The notes beneath the pieces were generated by a model. The model did not search any database. It was not told where the DNA came from and was given only the letters and a program-made list of their open reading frames with translations. From assembly GCA_026707745.1 (NCBI GenBank), contig JAPOWG010000018.1, positions 1 through 37,193 of the forward strand: a stretch of DNA of 37,193 bases, written 5' to 3'. Below are positions 25,013 to 33,290 of the stretch, one piece after another. Positions within the stretch are counted from its first letter, which is position 1, and every line of letters begins with the position of its first letter. A program made the translations under genes and the position numbers. The DNA is from Chloroflexota bacterium. GTDB taxonomy: Bacteria > Chloroflexota > Anaerolineae > Aggregatilineales > Phototrophicaceae.

Positions 25013-26019
25013 GCGTTCCGGCCTTGCAAACACGCGATCTTTCGATCGGCTACCCACGAAGGCGCAAGGGTGATATTTGCCTGGCGAGAGCGCTCAATTT
25101 GCGCCTGGAACCCGGCAGCTTGGTGGGACTGCTGGGTCCCAATGGCGTCGGCAAATCGACGCTATTGCGAACCTTGGCGGCCATGCGAGCGCCATTGGCC
25201 GGGCAAGTGCTGCTTGATGGCGAAGACGCGCGCCGTATGAGACCCGGTGATCTGGCAAAAACGCTCAGCCTCGTCTTGACCAACACGCCGCATCCCGATT
25301 TGATGACCGGCTACGAGTTGGTCGCTCTTGGCAGGCTGCCGCACAGCGACTGGCTTGGCAGGTTAACCGGGAGTGACCGGGAAATTATCAGTTGGGCGCT
25401 GGACGCGGTTAATGCGGGAGAGCTGGCATGTCAGATCCTCACCGAGCTCAGCGACGGCCAGCGTCAAAAGCTGATGATCGCGCGCGCGCTGGCGCAGGAG
25501 ACAGCGATCATGCTGCTGGACGAACCGACAGCCTTTCTCGATCTGCCCCGCCGTGTCGAAGTTATGCGCCTGCTCAAGCGCCTGGCGCATCAAACGGGAC
25601 GCGCGATCCTCGTCTCCACGCACGACCTGGATCAGGCGCTGAGAAACTGCGACCAACTTTGGTTGATGCGAGAGGGCGCCATGTTGGTCGGGGCGCCCGA
25701 AGACCTGGTGCTTGATGGCGGCATCACGGAGACCTTTCATACCGACGGCATCAGTTTTGATGAAGGCAGCAGCGCCTTTGCTGTTGAAAGGTCCGCTGGC
25801 GCCGCGATACATGTCAAAGGTAGCGGCGCACGAGAAACCTGGATGCGGCGGGCGCTCGAACGCAACGGCTACCGCTATGATCCGGCTGCCGGGGTCGCGG
25901 CCATCTCCCTGGGGCAAAACGGCCAGGGACCCGAATGGCATCTGACAATAGAGGAGCGCCTAAGCCGGCATCACTCGGTTGCCGAAGTCTTGGCCACGCT
26001 TAAAGATGCGGGAATATGA
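25009..26019 (+). CDS. btuD: B12 ABC transporter ATPase with C-terminal extension
   Basis: A 336-residue ATPase of the BtuD/FhuC group. Walker A is LLGPNGVGKSTLLR (near res 40-53), the signature is LSDGQRQKLMIARAL (near 146) with LSDGQ in place of LSGGQ, Walker B is IMLLDEPTAFLDLP (near 168) and the H-loop is VSTHDLDQA (near 203). The core ends near residue 255. About 80 more residues (RETWMRRALERNGYRYDP to the end) form an added domain of unknown role. The gene overlaps btuC and cobO by ATGA on both sides. Confidence 0.92.
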   Translation: MSVPALQTRDLSIGYPRRRKGDICLARALNLRLEPGSLVGLLGPNGVGKSTLLRTLAAMRAPLAGQVLLDGEDARRMRPGDLAKTLSLVLTNTPHPDLMTGYELVALGRLPHSDWLGRLTGSDREIISWALDAVNAGELACQILTELSDGQRQKLMIARALAQETAIMLLDEPTAFLDLPRRVEVMRLLKRLAHQTGRAILVSTHDLDQALRNCDQLWLMREGAMLVGAPEDLVLDGGITETFHTDGISFDEGSSAFAVERSAGAAIHVKGSGARETWMRRALERNGYRYDPAAGVAAISLGQNGQGPEWHLTIEERLSRHHSVAEVLATLKDAGI

Positions 26020-26555
26020 GCGACAAGACTGAAAGCAAGCGCGGCCTCGTATTGGTCCATACTGGCGAGGGACGCGGCAAATCAACATCCGCCTACGGCG
26101 TGATTCTGCGCATGTTGGGGCGAAAAAAGAGCGTGGCGCTGATCCAGTTCCTCAAGCACGAAAGCGGCAATTGGGGCGAAATTCGCGCATTCAAAGGGCT
26201 AGGACTTGAACCGATCAAAACCGGGGACGGATTTACCTGGACCAGCAAAAACATCGACGAGACAGAAGCGCGAGCGCTGCATGGCTGGCAAAGGGCGCAG
26301 GCGATCATCATTTCCGACGAATACGAACTTGTCGTGCTCGACGAGTTTACTTATCTGCTGGAATTTGGCTGGCTGGACGTGACTGAAGTGATCAAATGGC
26401 TGCAAGCCAACAAACCAGCACGCTTGAACCTGCTCATTACCGGACGTAACGCGCCAGCGCAGTTGATCGAGTACGCCGATACCGTCACCGAAATGCGCAA
26501 GGTCAAACACGCTTACGACAGCGGTATTCTGGCTCGCGCGGGCATTGAGTTCTGA
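26016..26555 (+). CDS. cobO: Corrinoid adenosyltransferase (CobA/CobO/BtuR type)
   Basis: Transfers the adenosyl group of ATP to reduced cobalamin or cobinamide, making the coenzyme form. The 179-residue protein has the P-loop TGEGRGKSTSAYG (near res 16-28; the usual form is GNGKGKT), VALIQFLKH, ELVVLDEFTYLLEFGWL with the Walker B-like Asp-Glu, LLITGRNAPAQLIEYADTVTEM and the ending KHAYDSGILARAGIEF. As last gene of the riboswitch operon it converts imported corrinoid, so the operon is a salvage unit. Confidence 0.95.
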   Translation: MSDKTESKRGLVLVHTGEGRGKSTSAYGVILRMLGRKKSVALIQFLKHESGNWGEIRAFKGLGLEPIKTGDGFTWTSKNIDETEARALHGWQRAQAIIISDEYELVVLDEFTYLLEFGWLDVTEVIKWLQANKPARLNLLITGRNAPAQLIEYADTVTEMRKVKHAYDSGILARAGIEF

Positions 26556-26577
26556 GACATCGACAAAGTGAAATGCG

Positions 26578-28671
26578 CTAGATGACCACCACGGCCGACC
26601 GCGCTGGAATCGGTATTCCACCTTCCAAGCTATGCCAGTCCTCATCGTCCACCACCCGGTAGCGAATGAGTGAATGCTCGCCGTCAAGTGACACGTTGAC
26701 GCGGACTGATTCGTCTTCGAAATTGGCTATAGCCAGTCCCGGGACCCCACCCGTATTGCTGATAAAGACGGCATAGGGATGGTGAGGGCTGCCGTCTTCC
26801 TTGGTCACCGAAGCGCCGACTGTATCGCGATATTCGCCGTCCCAGAAATAGTCGCGCAGTTCGGTGCGCAAGGCATCCATTCTCTTGCCGTAGTCCATCG
26901 TCAGCGGGAAATCGTCCAAACGCCCTTTGAAATTGTATGGTTCATAGCTCATGATATAGCGATACATCAAGCACTGATTGATCATGTTGCGATCGTTGAA
27001 ACCGCTGATGGCGGTCATCAATGGCATGTGAGGCAGCATATAGCGTGAAAGCGGCACGTGCCGCTTGTCCCAACTGCGATGATAAGACAAGTGGTATGCC
27101 TCGAATTGCCAATCGTAGATGCCTTCCCCGGCAAAGAGAAAATCGGGGCTGACCTCTCGGCTCATCTGTTCAAGATGTTGCTGGAATTCGTTATCGCGCG
27201 AATAGACCGGGAATCCCGGCCGATGGCCATGGCTCTCGTCAAAGCACAACAGCGTCGGCGAATGGTGCTGGTTTTCATCGTAAAGAATACCGTCAGCGCC
27301 CAAATCCAGCACCTTCTGGAATTCCCTGGCGCTCACCTCGAAATACTCGTCGCTGCCGAAGCACATGGGTATCAGTCGCTTGGTATTGATGTTGAGCGCT
27401 TGCGTCGCCGTATGATATTGATAGCCGTTGTAGTGGTAATAGTCGCCGTAGGGATCCTTTACCGCCAGGCGATGCAGATCCTCGCGGAACCACTCGGTGG
27501 CGCGGTCGGCCCAGGTGAATTTGGCGAAGATAATCAGCTTGACGCCACAACTCTGTATATGCGCGATCGCCGCCTTGAGCTCGTCAAACGTACCGAGGCG
27601 CGGATCGGGACTGTGCGAGGGATTGCCTTGATCTTGTCCGCCGTCATTCCAGCCAACTAACTGGATCGCCCTGACACCGTGCCTGGCGGCTTCTTCACCT
27701 ATTTTGCCCAGGTCCGCGAAGGGAATACGCAGTTCGTCCTCCGGCGAGTTGATATGCAACTGCCACCAGGCATGGGGATGGCGCGCCCATTCCGGAACCT
27801 CCGGCGTCTTCATCCAGCTGTCGCGCCAAGTTCGGTAGACATCGACGCCGTGCTGCCAGCCGCCTTGATACGGTTGAATCGAGACCGGCGTCAGCGCGCG
27901 TGATTCGCCCGGCTGGATATATGGCAGGTGAATGGCGGCAAAGCGCGATGCGACATCCAGCCCGCTGATGGACGGGGAAGTCGGCACGCGCGAATCAATG
28001 GCGCTGTCGTAGCCGGGGCGCAACTCGCTATGCCAAGCCACCAACTCCGCGCTCGGCTCGCTTATGCCGGCGTAAAGCCCCTGATCGGCGCTGCGCAATA
28101 ACACATACGGCACGGCGGGCGCGCCGCTGCGCCAGGAATCCGGACCGTATTGGACAGGATAGTCAAATCCGTAGTAGCCCAAGGTATTCTCAAAGGTGGG
28201 ATAAAGGCTGCGTCGCACCGCCTCCGCATATCCGTAATGGAAAGCTTCGAATGCTTGGGCGCCAGGCGGCCGCTGAACGTCGCCAAAATAAGGGCAATGC
28301 ACCGTCTCGACTACACGGTCGGACTGGTTGTCGATGGCGAGCGCAAATATCGCGCTCGGCCCGGACAACGTGACGCTTTGCGTGATCCTGATCTTGTGCT
28401 CGCCGCCATAAGCCGAATTCACGCGATCCCAGGTGAATATGACCTGCTGATGATCGTCCGCTATAACCAGCGACGAAACTTGCTGTTCTTCGCCATATAC
28501 CGGGTTGTTGCGCCGTCCCGGCAATGGAATCAAGAGTTGGAAGGAAAGTCCCAGATGGCGCCGGTTGAGGACCTCCCACCCGGTCCCTTTCGCCGTGAAA
28601 CCAACCAGTGCGCCGGTTTCCCGCGCGAACTCCAGACGCAGCGACTCATTCTCCAAATTGATGATATCCAT
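26578..28671 (-). CDS. TIM-barrel glycoside hydrolase-like protein (DUF6259-like)
   Basis: A 697-residue protein without a signal peptide, so probably cytoplasmic. The first roughly 280 residues look like a beta-sandwich (LEFARETGALVGFTAKGTGW). Then comes a barrel with HAWWQLHINSPEDELR, GVRAIQLVGWNDGGQDQGNP, IIFAKFTWADRATEWF, GADGILYDENQHH (near 458, candidate nucleophile Asp) and FLFAGEGIYDW (near 513, candidate acid Glu). A small beta domain ends it. The plan resembles alpha-galactosidase-like clans and, from memory, the DUF6259 group. It follows the two sugar permeases by 12 bases, so it probably acts on the imported oligosaccharide. The exact substrate is unknown. Confidence 0.75.
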   Translation of the reverse strand: MDIINLENESLRLEFARETGALVGFTAKGTGWEVLNRRHLGLSFQLLIPLPGRRNNPVYGEEQQVSSLVIADDHQQVIFTWDRVNSAYGGEHKIRITQSVTLSGPSAIFALAIDNQSDRVVETVHCPYFGDVQRPPGAQAFEAFHYGYAEAVRRSLYPTFENTLGYYGFDYPVQYGPDSWRSGAPAVPYVLLRSADQGLYAGISEPSAELVAWHSELRPGYDSAIDSRVPTSPSISGLDVASRFAAIHLPYIQPGESRALTPVSIQPYQGGWQHGVDVYRTWRDSWMKTPEVPEWARHPHAWWQLHINSPEDELRIPFADLGKIGEEAARHGVRAIQLVGWNDGGQDQGNPSHSPDPRLGTFDELKAAIAHIQSCGVKLIIFAKFTWADRATEWFREDLHRLAVKDPYGDYYHYNGYQYHTATQALNINTKRLIPMCFGSDEYFEVSAREFQKVLDLGADGILYDENQHHSPTLLCFDESHGHRPGFPVYSRDNEFQQHLEQMSREVSPDFLFAGEGIYDWQFEAYHLSYHRSWDKRHVPLSRYMLPHMPLMTAISGFNDRNMINQCLMYRYIMSYEPYNFKGRLDDFPLTMDYGKRMDALRTELRDYFWDGEYRDTVGASVTKEDGSPHHPYAVFISNTGGVPGLAIANFEDESVRVNVSLDGEHSLIRYRVVDDEDWHSLEGGIPIPARSAVVVI

Positions 28672-28683
28672 AAACGTAGCCTC

Positions 28684-29556
28684 TTAGCCTTTGATCGAAC
28701 CCGAAGTCAACCCTTGAATAAACCAGCGCTGTAAGAAGATGTAAACAACGATCATGGGTACGCTGGCGATGCTTAAGGTGGCGAAAATGACATTCCATTC
28801 CGCCCGTCCAAACTGGAGGAAGAACACCTGGATCGTCAACGTAAGGGGGCGTAGTTCGTCCGAACGTATCAGCAGCAGGGGCAAAAAATATTCGTTCCAG
28901 GCGCCAACAAAGGTCAAAATCCCAACAGTCGCCACCGCCGGTCCTGAAATCGGCATGACGACGCGCAAGAATGCCGCAAACTCGGAACATCCGTCAATCT
29001 TCGCCGCTTCACGCAGCTCGCTCGGAATCGAACGGAAAAACGCTTGAAAGATGAAGATCGACAAGGGAATCGAACCGGAGGCAATCGCCAGGATTAGACC
29101 CAGATAACTATCTGTCAACTTCAGCCGCACAAACAGCACGTAGAAAGGAATTATGGGTACCGGCGCTTGCATGGTGAAAACGAAGACCAACAGGATAACG
29201 GTGCTGAAGCGAAACGAGAACTTGGCGAAGGCGTAGCCGGCGATCGAGGACAAGCAGACGACCACCAGGACGGCGCCAATAGATATGATGCCGCTGTTCA
29301 ACAGGGCCCGCCCGAGCTTTGCTTTCTCCCAGGCGTCAGCATAATTTTGAAATGCCGGGTCGGCAGGCAAGCCCCAAATGTTTGAGACAAGCTCGCCCGG
29401 GGTCTTGAACGAAGCCAATATCATCCACAAGACCGGATAGACGATGATTACGGTGAACAATATGAGTATCGAATGGTTGAAAAGCGTCACAAGAATGGGG
29501 CGCAAGTGGATGCCTTGCTGCTTCGAATCCTGCCCGGTGAACTGCGCTGCGCTCAT
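28684..29556 (-). CDS. Sugar ABC transporter permease, MalG type
   Basis: A 290-residue inner-membrane permease of the CUT1 family with six spans. The EAA loop that contacts the ATPase is ELREAAKIDGCSEFAAFLRV (near res 190-209), and the protein ends with IFLQRWFIQGLTSGSIKG, typical of MalG/UgpE/AraQ proteins. It pairs with the permease 13 bases upstream. No ATPase gene is in the window; such CUT1 systems often share one MsmK/UgpC-type ATPase encoded elsewhere. Confidence 0.94.
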   Translation of the reverse strand: MSAAQFTGQDSKQQGIHLRPILVTLFNHSILILFTVIIVYPVLWMILASFKTPGELVSNIWGLPADPAFQNYADAWEKAKLGRALLNSGIISIGAVLVVVCLSSIAGYAFAKFSFRFSTVILLVFVFTMQAPVPIIPFYVLFVRLKLTDSYLGLILAIASGSIPLSIFIFQAFFRSIPSELREAAKIDGCSEFAAFLRVVMPISGPAVATVGILTFVGAWNEYFLPLLLIRSDELRPLTLTIQVFFLQFGRAEWNVIFATLSIASVPMIVVYIFLQRWFIQGLTSGSIKG

Positions 29557-29569
29557 GCCAATTTGTCTT

Positions 29570-30490
29570 TCAATCCGTATTGTCGCCGCTGGTCATAAGT
29601 TTGAGCTGGATTGCCGCTACCAGCGTGACGATGACAAGCAGGACGTAAGACAAGGCGGCTGAAAAGCCAAAGCGATAGAATTTGAATCCACGAATATAGA
29701 TGTGCAGCGCCATGACGTTCGTGGCATTGGCCGGTCCGCCGGCGGTCATAATGAAAGGAATATCGAAGACGTTAAAGGCGCCCATAACGGAGATCGTGAC
29801 ATTGACAATCATAACCGGATGCAGCATCGGCAGGGTGACGTGCAAGAATTGCTGCCAAACCGAGGCGCCATCAATGCGCGCGGCTTCATAAAGTTCGTCG
29901 GGGATCGACTGCAGGCCCGCCAGGAAAATCACCATGTGGAAGCCGTACCACTTCCATATATCGACCAGGACCAGGGAATTCAGCGCGACCGCCGCGTCGC
30001 CGAGCCAGTCCTGCACAAGAAAGTCCAAACCTAAACCGCGCAGGAAACTGTTAATCAAACCGAATTGCGGATTAAAGAGCCACGACCACAATACGCCAAC
30101 GACCACAAATGACATCACCACCGGCATGAATAGGCTGGTTCGATAAAAGGTCCGCCCTTTCAAGGCCTGGTGCAGCAGAATCGCCAGAAGCAAGGACAAG
30201 ACGATCTTGCCTACCACCGTCCCGACCGCATAATGCACATTGTTCATCAAAACGGTGAGCGTCATTTCGTCGCGCAGTATCTTCTCGAAATTGCGCAGGC
30301 CAATATATCTGGGCTCTTCGATCCCATCCCAGCGCAGAAGTGACATCTGCAATCCGCTGACGAGCGGATACAGTTTGAAGATACTGTATACGGTCAACGC
30401 CGGCAGAATCCACAAGTAAGGTGACAGTTTCGAGAGCCGCCGTAGCAACTCCTTTACCGGCGTGCCCTCAGGTTTTGTAGTGGCAGGCAT
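29570..30490 (-). CDS. Sugar ABC transporter permease, MalF type
   Basis: A 306-residue CUT1 permease with six spans: YLWILPALTVYSIFKLYPLV is the first, and the EAA loop is ELYEAARIDGASVWQQFLHV (near res 205-224). The N-terminus is short, without the large periplasmic loop of E. coli MalF. It is the first of the permease pair and starts 236 bases after the binding-protein gene, with an intrinsic terminator between the two. Confidence 0.94.
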   Translation of the reverse strand: MPATTKPEGTPVKELLRRLSKLSPYLWILPALTVYSIFKLYPLVSGLQMSLLRWDGIEEPRYIGLRNFEKILRDEMTLTVLMNNVHYAVGTVVGKIVLSLLLAILLHQALKGRTFYRTSLFMPVVMSFVVVGVLWSWLFNPQFGLINSFLRGLGLDFLVQDWLGDAAVALNSLVLVDIWKWYGFHMVIFLAGLQSIPDELYEAARIDGASVWQQFLHVTLPMLHPVMIVNVTISVMGAFNVFDIPFIMTAGGPANATNVMALHIYIRGFKFYRFGFSAALSYVLLVIVTLVAAIQLKLMTSGDNTD

Positions 30491-30674
30491 TCGCCCTAAA
30501 CCCGTTTATGTAATTGCGGCGCTCATGCAACGGGCAATCTTACTGTTTTGCGTGAGCGCGGCAAATCTTTTAGCTGCAGCCGAGCGGCTCTAAGTCAAAA
30601 GCCATAGTCGCGAATCGCAATAGTCGCGCCAATTGCTCCGCTCAAACGCGGCAAACGCATTCGCAGACAATACG

Positions 30675-30708
30675 GCAAAAGGGGTAAGAGACTTCGCCCT
30701 TACCCCCT
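30675..30708 (-). terminator. Terminator/attenuator between sugar-binding protein and permeases
   Basis: On the minus strand AAGGGGTAAG (30708-30699) pairs with CTTACCCCTT (30688-30679) around a ten-base loop and is followed by TTTT. It lies 19 bases after the binding-protein stop. Partial readthrough would give more binding protein than permease, a common arrangement. The rest of the gap (30491-30670) holds a small AGCCG/CGGCT hairpin at 30578-30589 and no clear promoter. Confidence 0.7.
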
Positions 30709-30726
30709 TGTCCAGACTATGTTTGA

Positions 30727-32037
30727 CTAAAACTCAAATTCGTAGCCGTCAGCGTAAAGCTCATCCAATACACCCTGGATGTTCTCGGCGGCTTCGCCCG
30801 CGGTGACTGTCTTGGCGACAATTCCTTGCTGCTGTTCCTGGAAGGCGCGGGTGATCTCTGGCGGCCAGTACCAGTCGAGATAGACAAATTGATTGGGCGC
30901 CGAAATATCGCCGTAGCGAATCGACAGTGGATCATCGCTGGGTTGGACGCCAATGTTGGTCGATACGGCGTCGGCGTAGACCGCATTGCGCAAGGCGACC
31001 ATCTCGTCGGTCGTCCAGAAATCCAAGATGGACCAGGCGAGCGCTTCCCGTTCAGGCGCGATCCGCGAGTAGATTCCGGTGGCCCAACCAGTACCGCCGG
31101 GCAACTGGCGTTTCACCATCTCGTCATCCACAGAACGCAGGGGGTTGACAAAGGACAGATCAAGTTCGGGGAAATCCCCCATTCTATAGCTACCAACCCA
31201 ACCGCCCCAGTGATACCAGAATGCGGCATTGCCCGAGGTCAGAGACAGTTCGGCCGCTGGCACATCCATACTGTTGACGCCGTCCACGAACATGCCGTCG
31301 TCAGTGTAGGCCTGCAATATCTCCAAGCCGGCCAGATGCTCCGAGTCGGTGAATTTGGTATTGCCGGTCAAGACATCGAATGTGCCCTCGACCGGCCGGT
31401 TGCCGGATGTCTGCGCGTATGCCCAGAATTGCCAGACGGGCCACAGGTAAATGTTCAGCCCGGAATGCGTGAAAGGCGCGTAGCCGGCCGCCTTGAGATC
31501 GTCGGCCATGTCCAACAGTTGCTGGTAGCTCTCCGGTTCGCCTTCAAAACCGACCGCGTCCAGCGCCTTCTGATTGTAGAAGAAGGGGAAACCGCTGATG
31601 CCGCCGTTCGGTATCGCCCATAGCTTTCCCCCGATGGAGTAAGTCTCCAGACCAATCGGGCGGAAGCGATCCAGATAATCTACGTTAGACAAGTCCTTTA
31701 AGCGACCGCCAACGGCATAGCGGCGCAAGTCCTGCCCGTTGAGATCCATGATGTCAATCTGGTCGCCGGCGATTTCGGCAGCGGCGAAAAGCTCGGTGTA
31801 GCGTTCGCTGGTCAAGCTGCGCCATACGACCTTAACACCGGGAAATTCTGCCTCGATACTGGCAATAAAGTCTTCCTGCTGCGTGGCCTCGCCGGCGCTC
31901 ATGACGACGAAATCACCCTGATAATCGCCCTGACCCAAGACTGGCAAACTGCCGATATTGGTAGCGGCCGCAACGGCTACGCCGCTTGCGCCGGCGGCAG
32001 CCTTGAGAAAATCACGTCTGCTTAACTTGTTACTCAT
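30727..32037 (-). CDS. Tat-exported sugar ABC transporter substrate-binding protein
   Basis: A 436-residue family 1 extracellular solute-binding protein. It begins with a twin-arginine signal, MSNKLSRRDFLKAAAGASG, so it is exported folded. The mature part has DFVVMSAGEATQQEDFIASIEAEFPGVKV-type N-domain strands, FAAAEIAGDQIDIMDLNGQDL, LWAIPNGGISGFPFFYNQKA and GGTGWATGIYSRIAPEREAL, as in CUT1 proteins. It would hand a sugar to the permeases encoded next. The ribosome binding site AAAGGA is seven bases before the ATG. Confidence 0.92.
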   Translation of the reverse strand: MSNKLSRRDFLKAAAGASGVAVAAATNIGSLPVLGQGDYQGDFVVMSAGEATQQEDFIASIEAEFPGVKVVWRSLTSERYTELFAAAEIAGDQIDIMDLNGQDLRRYAVGGRLKDLSNVDYLDRFRPIGLETYSIGGKLWAIPNGGISGFPFFYNQKALDAVGFEGEPESYQQLLDMADDLKAAGYAPFTHSGLNIYLWPVWQFWAYAQTSGNRPVEGTFDVLTGNTKFTDSEHLAGLEILQAYTDDGMFVDGVNSMDVPAAELSLTSGNAAFWYHWGGWVGSYRMGDFPELDLSFVNPLRSVDDEMVKRQLPGGTGWATGIYSRIAPEREALAWSILDFWTTDEMVALRNAVYADAVSTNIGVQPSDDPLSIRYGDISAPNQFVYLDWYWPPEITRAFQEQQQGIVAKTVTAGEAAENIQGVLDELYADGYEFEF

Positions 32038-32185
32038 ATCAAAGTCCTTTCAACAACTCAAAATCTGCATACAACAAGTTGGCTTTCGAAAATACTCTAT
32101 TACACCCCCTTTTATGCCTTGACCGAAAGATAACAGATACCCGAAGTTTACTTAGATTGAAGACATAAGTCAAAAACTAGGCAAC

Positions 32186-32216
32186 AAAAAAACCGACAGC
32201 AAGGTCGGTTTTTTTT
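32186..32216 (-). terminator. Terminator after tRNA-Val
   Basis: A-run plus CCGAC (32193-32197), loop AGCAAG and GTCGG (32204-32208) plus a T-run form a stem extended by A-T pairs on both sides. It lies just after the 3' end of the minus-strand tRNA. Its symmetry means it could also act on plus-strand transcripts. Confidence 0.75.
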
Positions 32217-32223
32217 CGTCTCA

Positions 32224-32296
32224 TGGGCTGTACAGGACTCGAACCTGTAACCTCCTCGACGTCAACGAGGCGCTCTGCCAGTTGAGCTAACGGCCC
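32224..32296 (-). tRNA. tRNA-Val(GAC)
   Basis: The minus strand reads GGGCCGTTAGCTCAACTGGC through the D-arm, then CCTCG-TTGACGT-CGAGG, an anticodon arm with GAC in a seven-base loop, and CAGG-TTCGAGT-CCTG, the T-arm. The acceptor stem has one C-A mismatch at the fifth pair. The discriminator base is A, and CCA is not encoded. Confidence 0.95.
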
Positions 32297-32392
32297 TTTT
32301 CCTAGTGAAGAGTATACACGCTTTGCCGCAATGGTCAAGCCCAGCCGGCATGCCATACCGTATCGCTGGTTACACATAACGCTTCCCTCCCT

Positions 32393-32422
32393 TTGACAAA
32401 AGCGACCTATCCGACATAGAAT
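32393..32422 (+). promoter_or_regulatory. Promoter of the J-domain gene
   Basis: TTGACA (32393-32398), an 18-base spacer and TAGAAT (32417-32422) lie 40 bases upstream of the GTG at 32462. This is a near-consensus sigma-70 type promoter. Confidence 0.6.
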
Positions 32423-32461
32423 GGCGCGGGTCCAGACAGCGAAACAAGAAAGAGCCCGCGC

Positions 32462-33265
32462 GTGCGAAACATCATCGCCGAATATGTGAAATCGCGCTTT
32501 CGCGAAATCCAGGACGTCAAATATGCCACAACACGACCGGAGGCCAACCTGGTCTTTCGTAGCCACGAGCCGGACCTCATCGTCGAAACCTGGATGAACA
32601 GCCGGCTCTACGTATACGTCCTCGATCATGTGCCAACGACGCGAACAATAAAATCGATCCTCAAGCAGAACACCAGCGCCAGCATCGGTACGCTGTTTTT
32701 GGTCGATGCCAAGCTATTGCCGAATGACGGATATGTCGGCAGAGTCGCGGGTTGGCAAGATGATCTGCGCGTGATGAATATGGGCGCCATCTATGCCTAC
32801 GATCTCGCAGACGATGCGATTCGCTTGATACAAGTCAATTATGACGAGACGACGCAGCGCAACCAGTTCATCGTCTGGCATACGACGGAATTCCCCTGCG
32901 ACGCCGTTTCTGTTCGACGGCGCGATTTTCAAACGAATATCAGGGGCAGCTGGTTTGTCGGCGACATCGCATCGCCCCGCTTCAAACGCCGCATCAACGA
33001 AGAACGCGCCCGACAACGCTTCCACTATCAGACCAAGCGTAGGCAAAAGGTCGATGGCATTCCCGCCGAGCAGATCAACGCCGCCTATCTGGCGCTGGAG
33101 ATTGAAGTCGGCGCGGGCCAAGAAGCAGTCAAAGAAGCCTTCCGCAAACTCGCCCGTGAATACCATCCCGACGTGACGGCTCACGAAAAGGGCGAAGCTG
33201 AGCGACGTTTCAAAGAGGTCCAGTCCGCTTACGATCAAATCAAATCGCATCGGCGCTGGCGCTAG
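32462..33265 (+). CDS. J-domain protein with novel N-terminal region
   Basis: The last 60 or so of 267 residues are a J domain (AYLALEIEVGAGQEAVKEAF, then KLAREYHPDVTAHEKGEAER) with the HPD motif at H235-D237, which stimulates DnaK/Hsp70 ATPase activity. There is no Gly/Phe region or zinc finger, so it is a class III co-chaperone with the J domain at the C-terminus. Residues 1-205 are soluble alpha/beta sequence (EPDLIVETWMNSRLYVYVLD, GTLFLVDAKLLPNDGYVGRV) that I do not recognise and that probably picks the client. The start is GTG with a weak ribosome binding site. Confidence 0.8.
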   Translation: MRNIIAEYVKSRFREIQDVKYATTRPEANLVFRSHEPDLIVETWMNSRLYVYVLDHVPTTRTIKSILKQNTSASIGTLFLVDAKLLPNDGYVGRVAGWQDDLRVMNMGAIYAYDLADDAIRLIQVNYDETTQRNQFIVWHTTEFPCDAVSVRRRDFQTNIRGSWFVGDIASPRFKRRINEERARQRFHYQTKRRQKVDGIPAEQINAAYLALEIEVGAGQEAVKEAFRKLAREYHPDVTAHEKGEAERRFKEVQSAYDQIKSHRRWR

Positions 33266-33290
33266 TACCGGGACGAATTAAGACCAGGTT

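Noticed and set aside
27058..27660. Plus-strand ORF of 200 residues opposite the hydrolase-like gene
   Set aside because: It is antisense to a conserved barrel coding region and has no ribosome binding site or family features.
30600..30640. Repeated ATAGTCGCG between the sugar-binding protein and permease genes, as a possible CRISPR or binding array
   Set aside because: Only two copies at short distance; there are no regular spacers and no cas genes.
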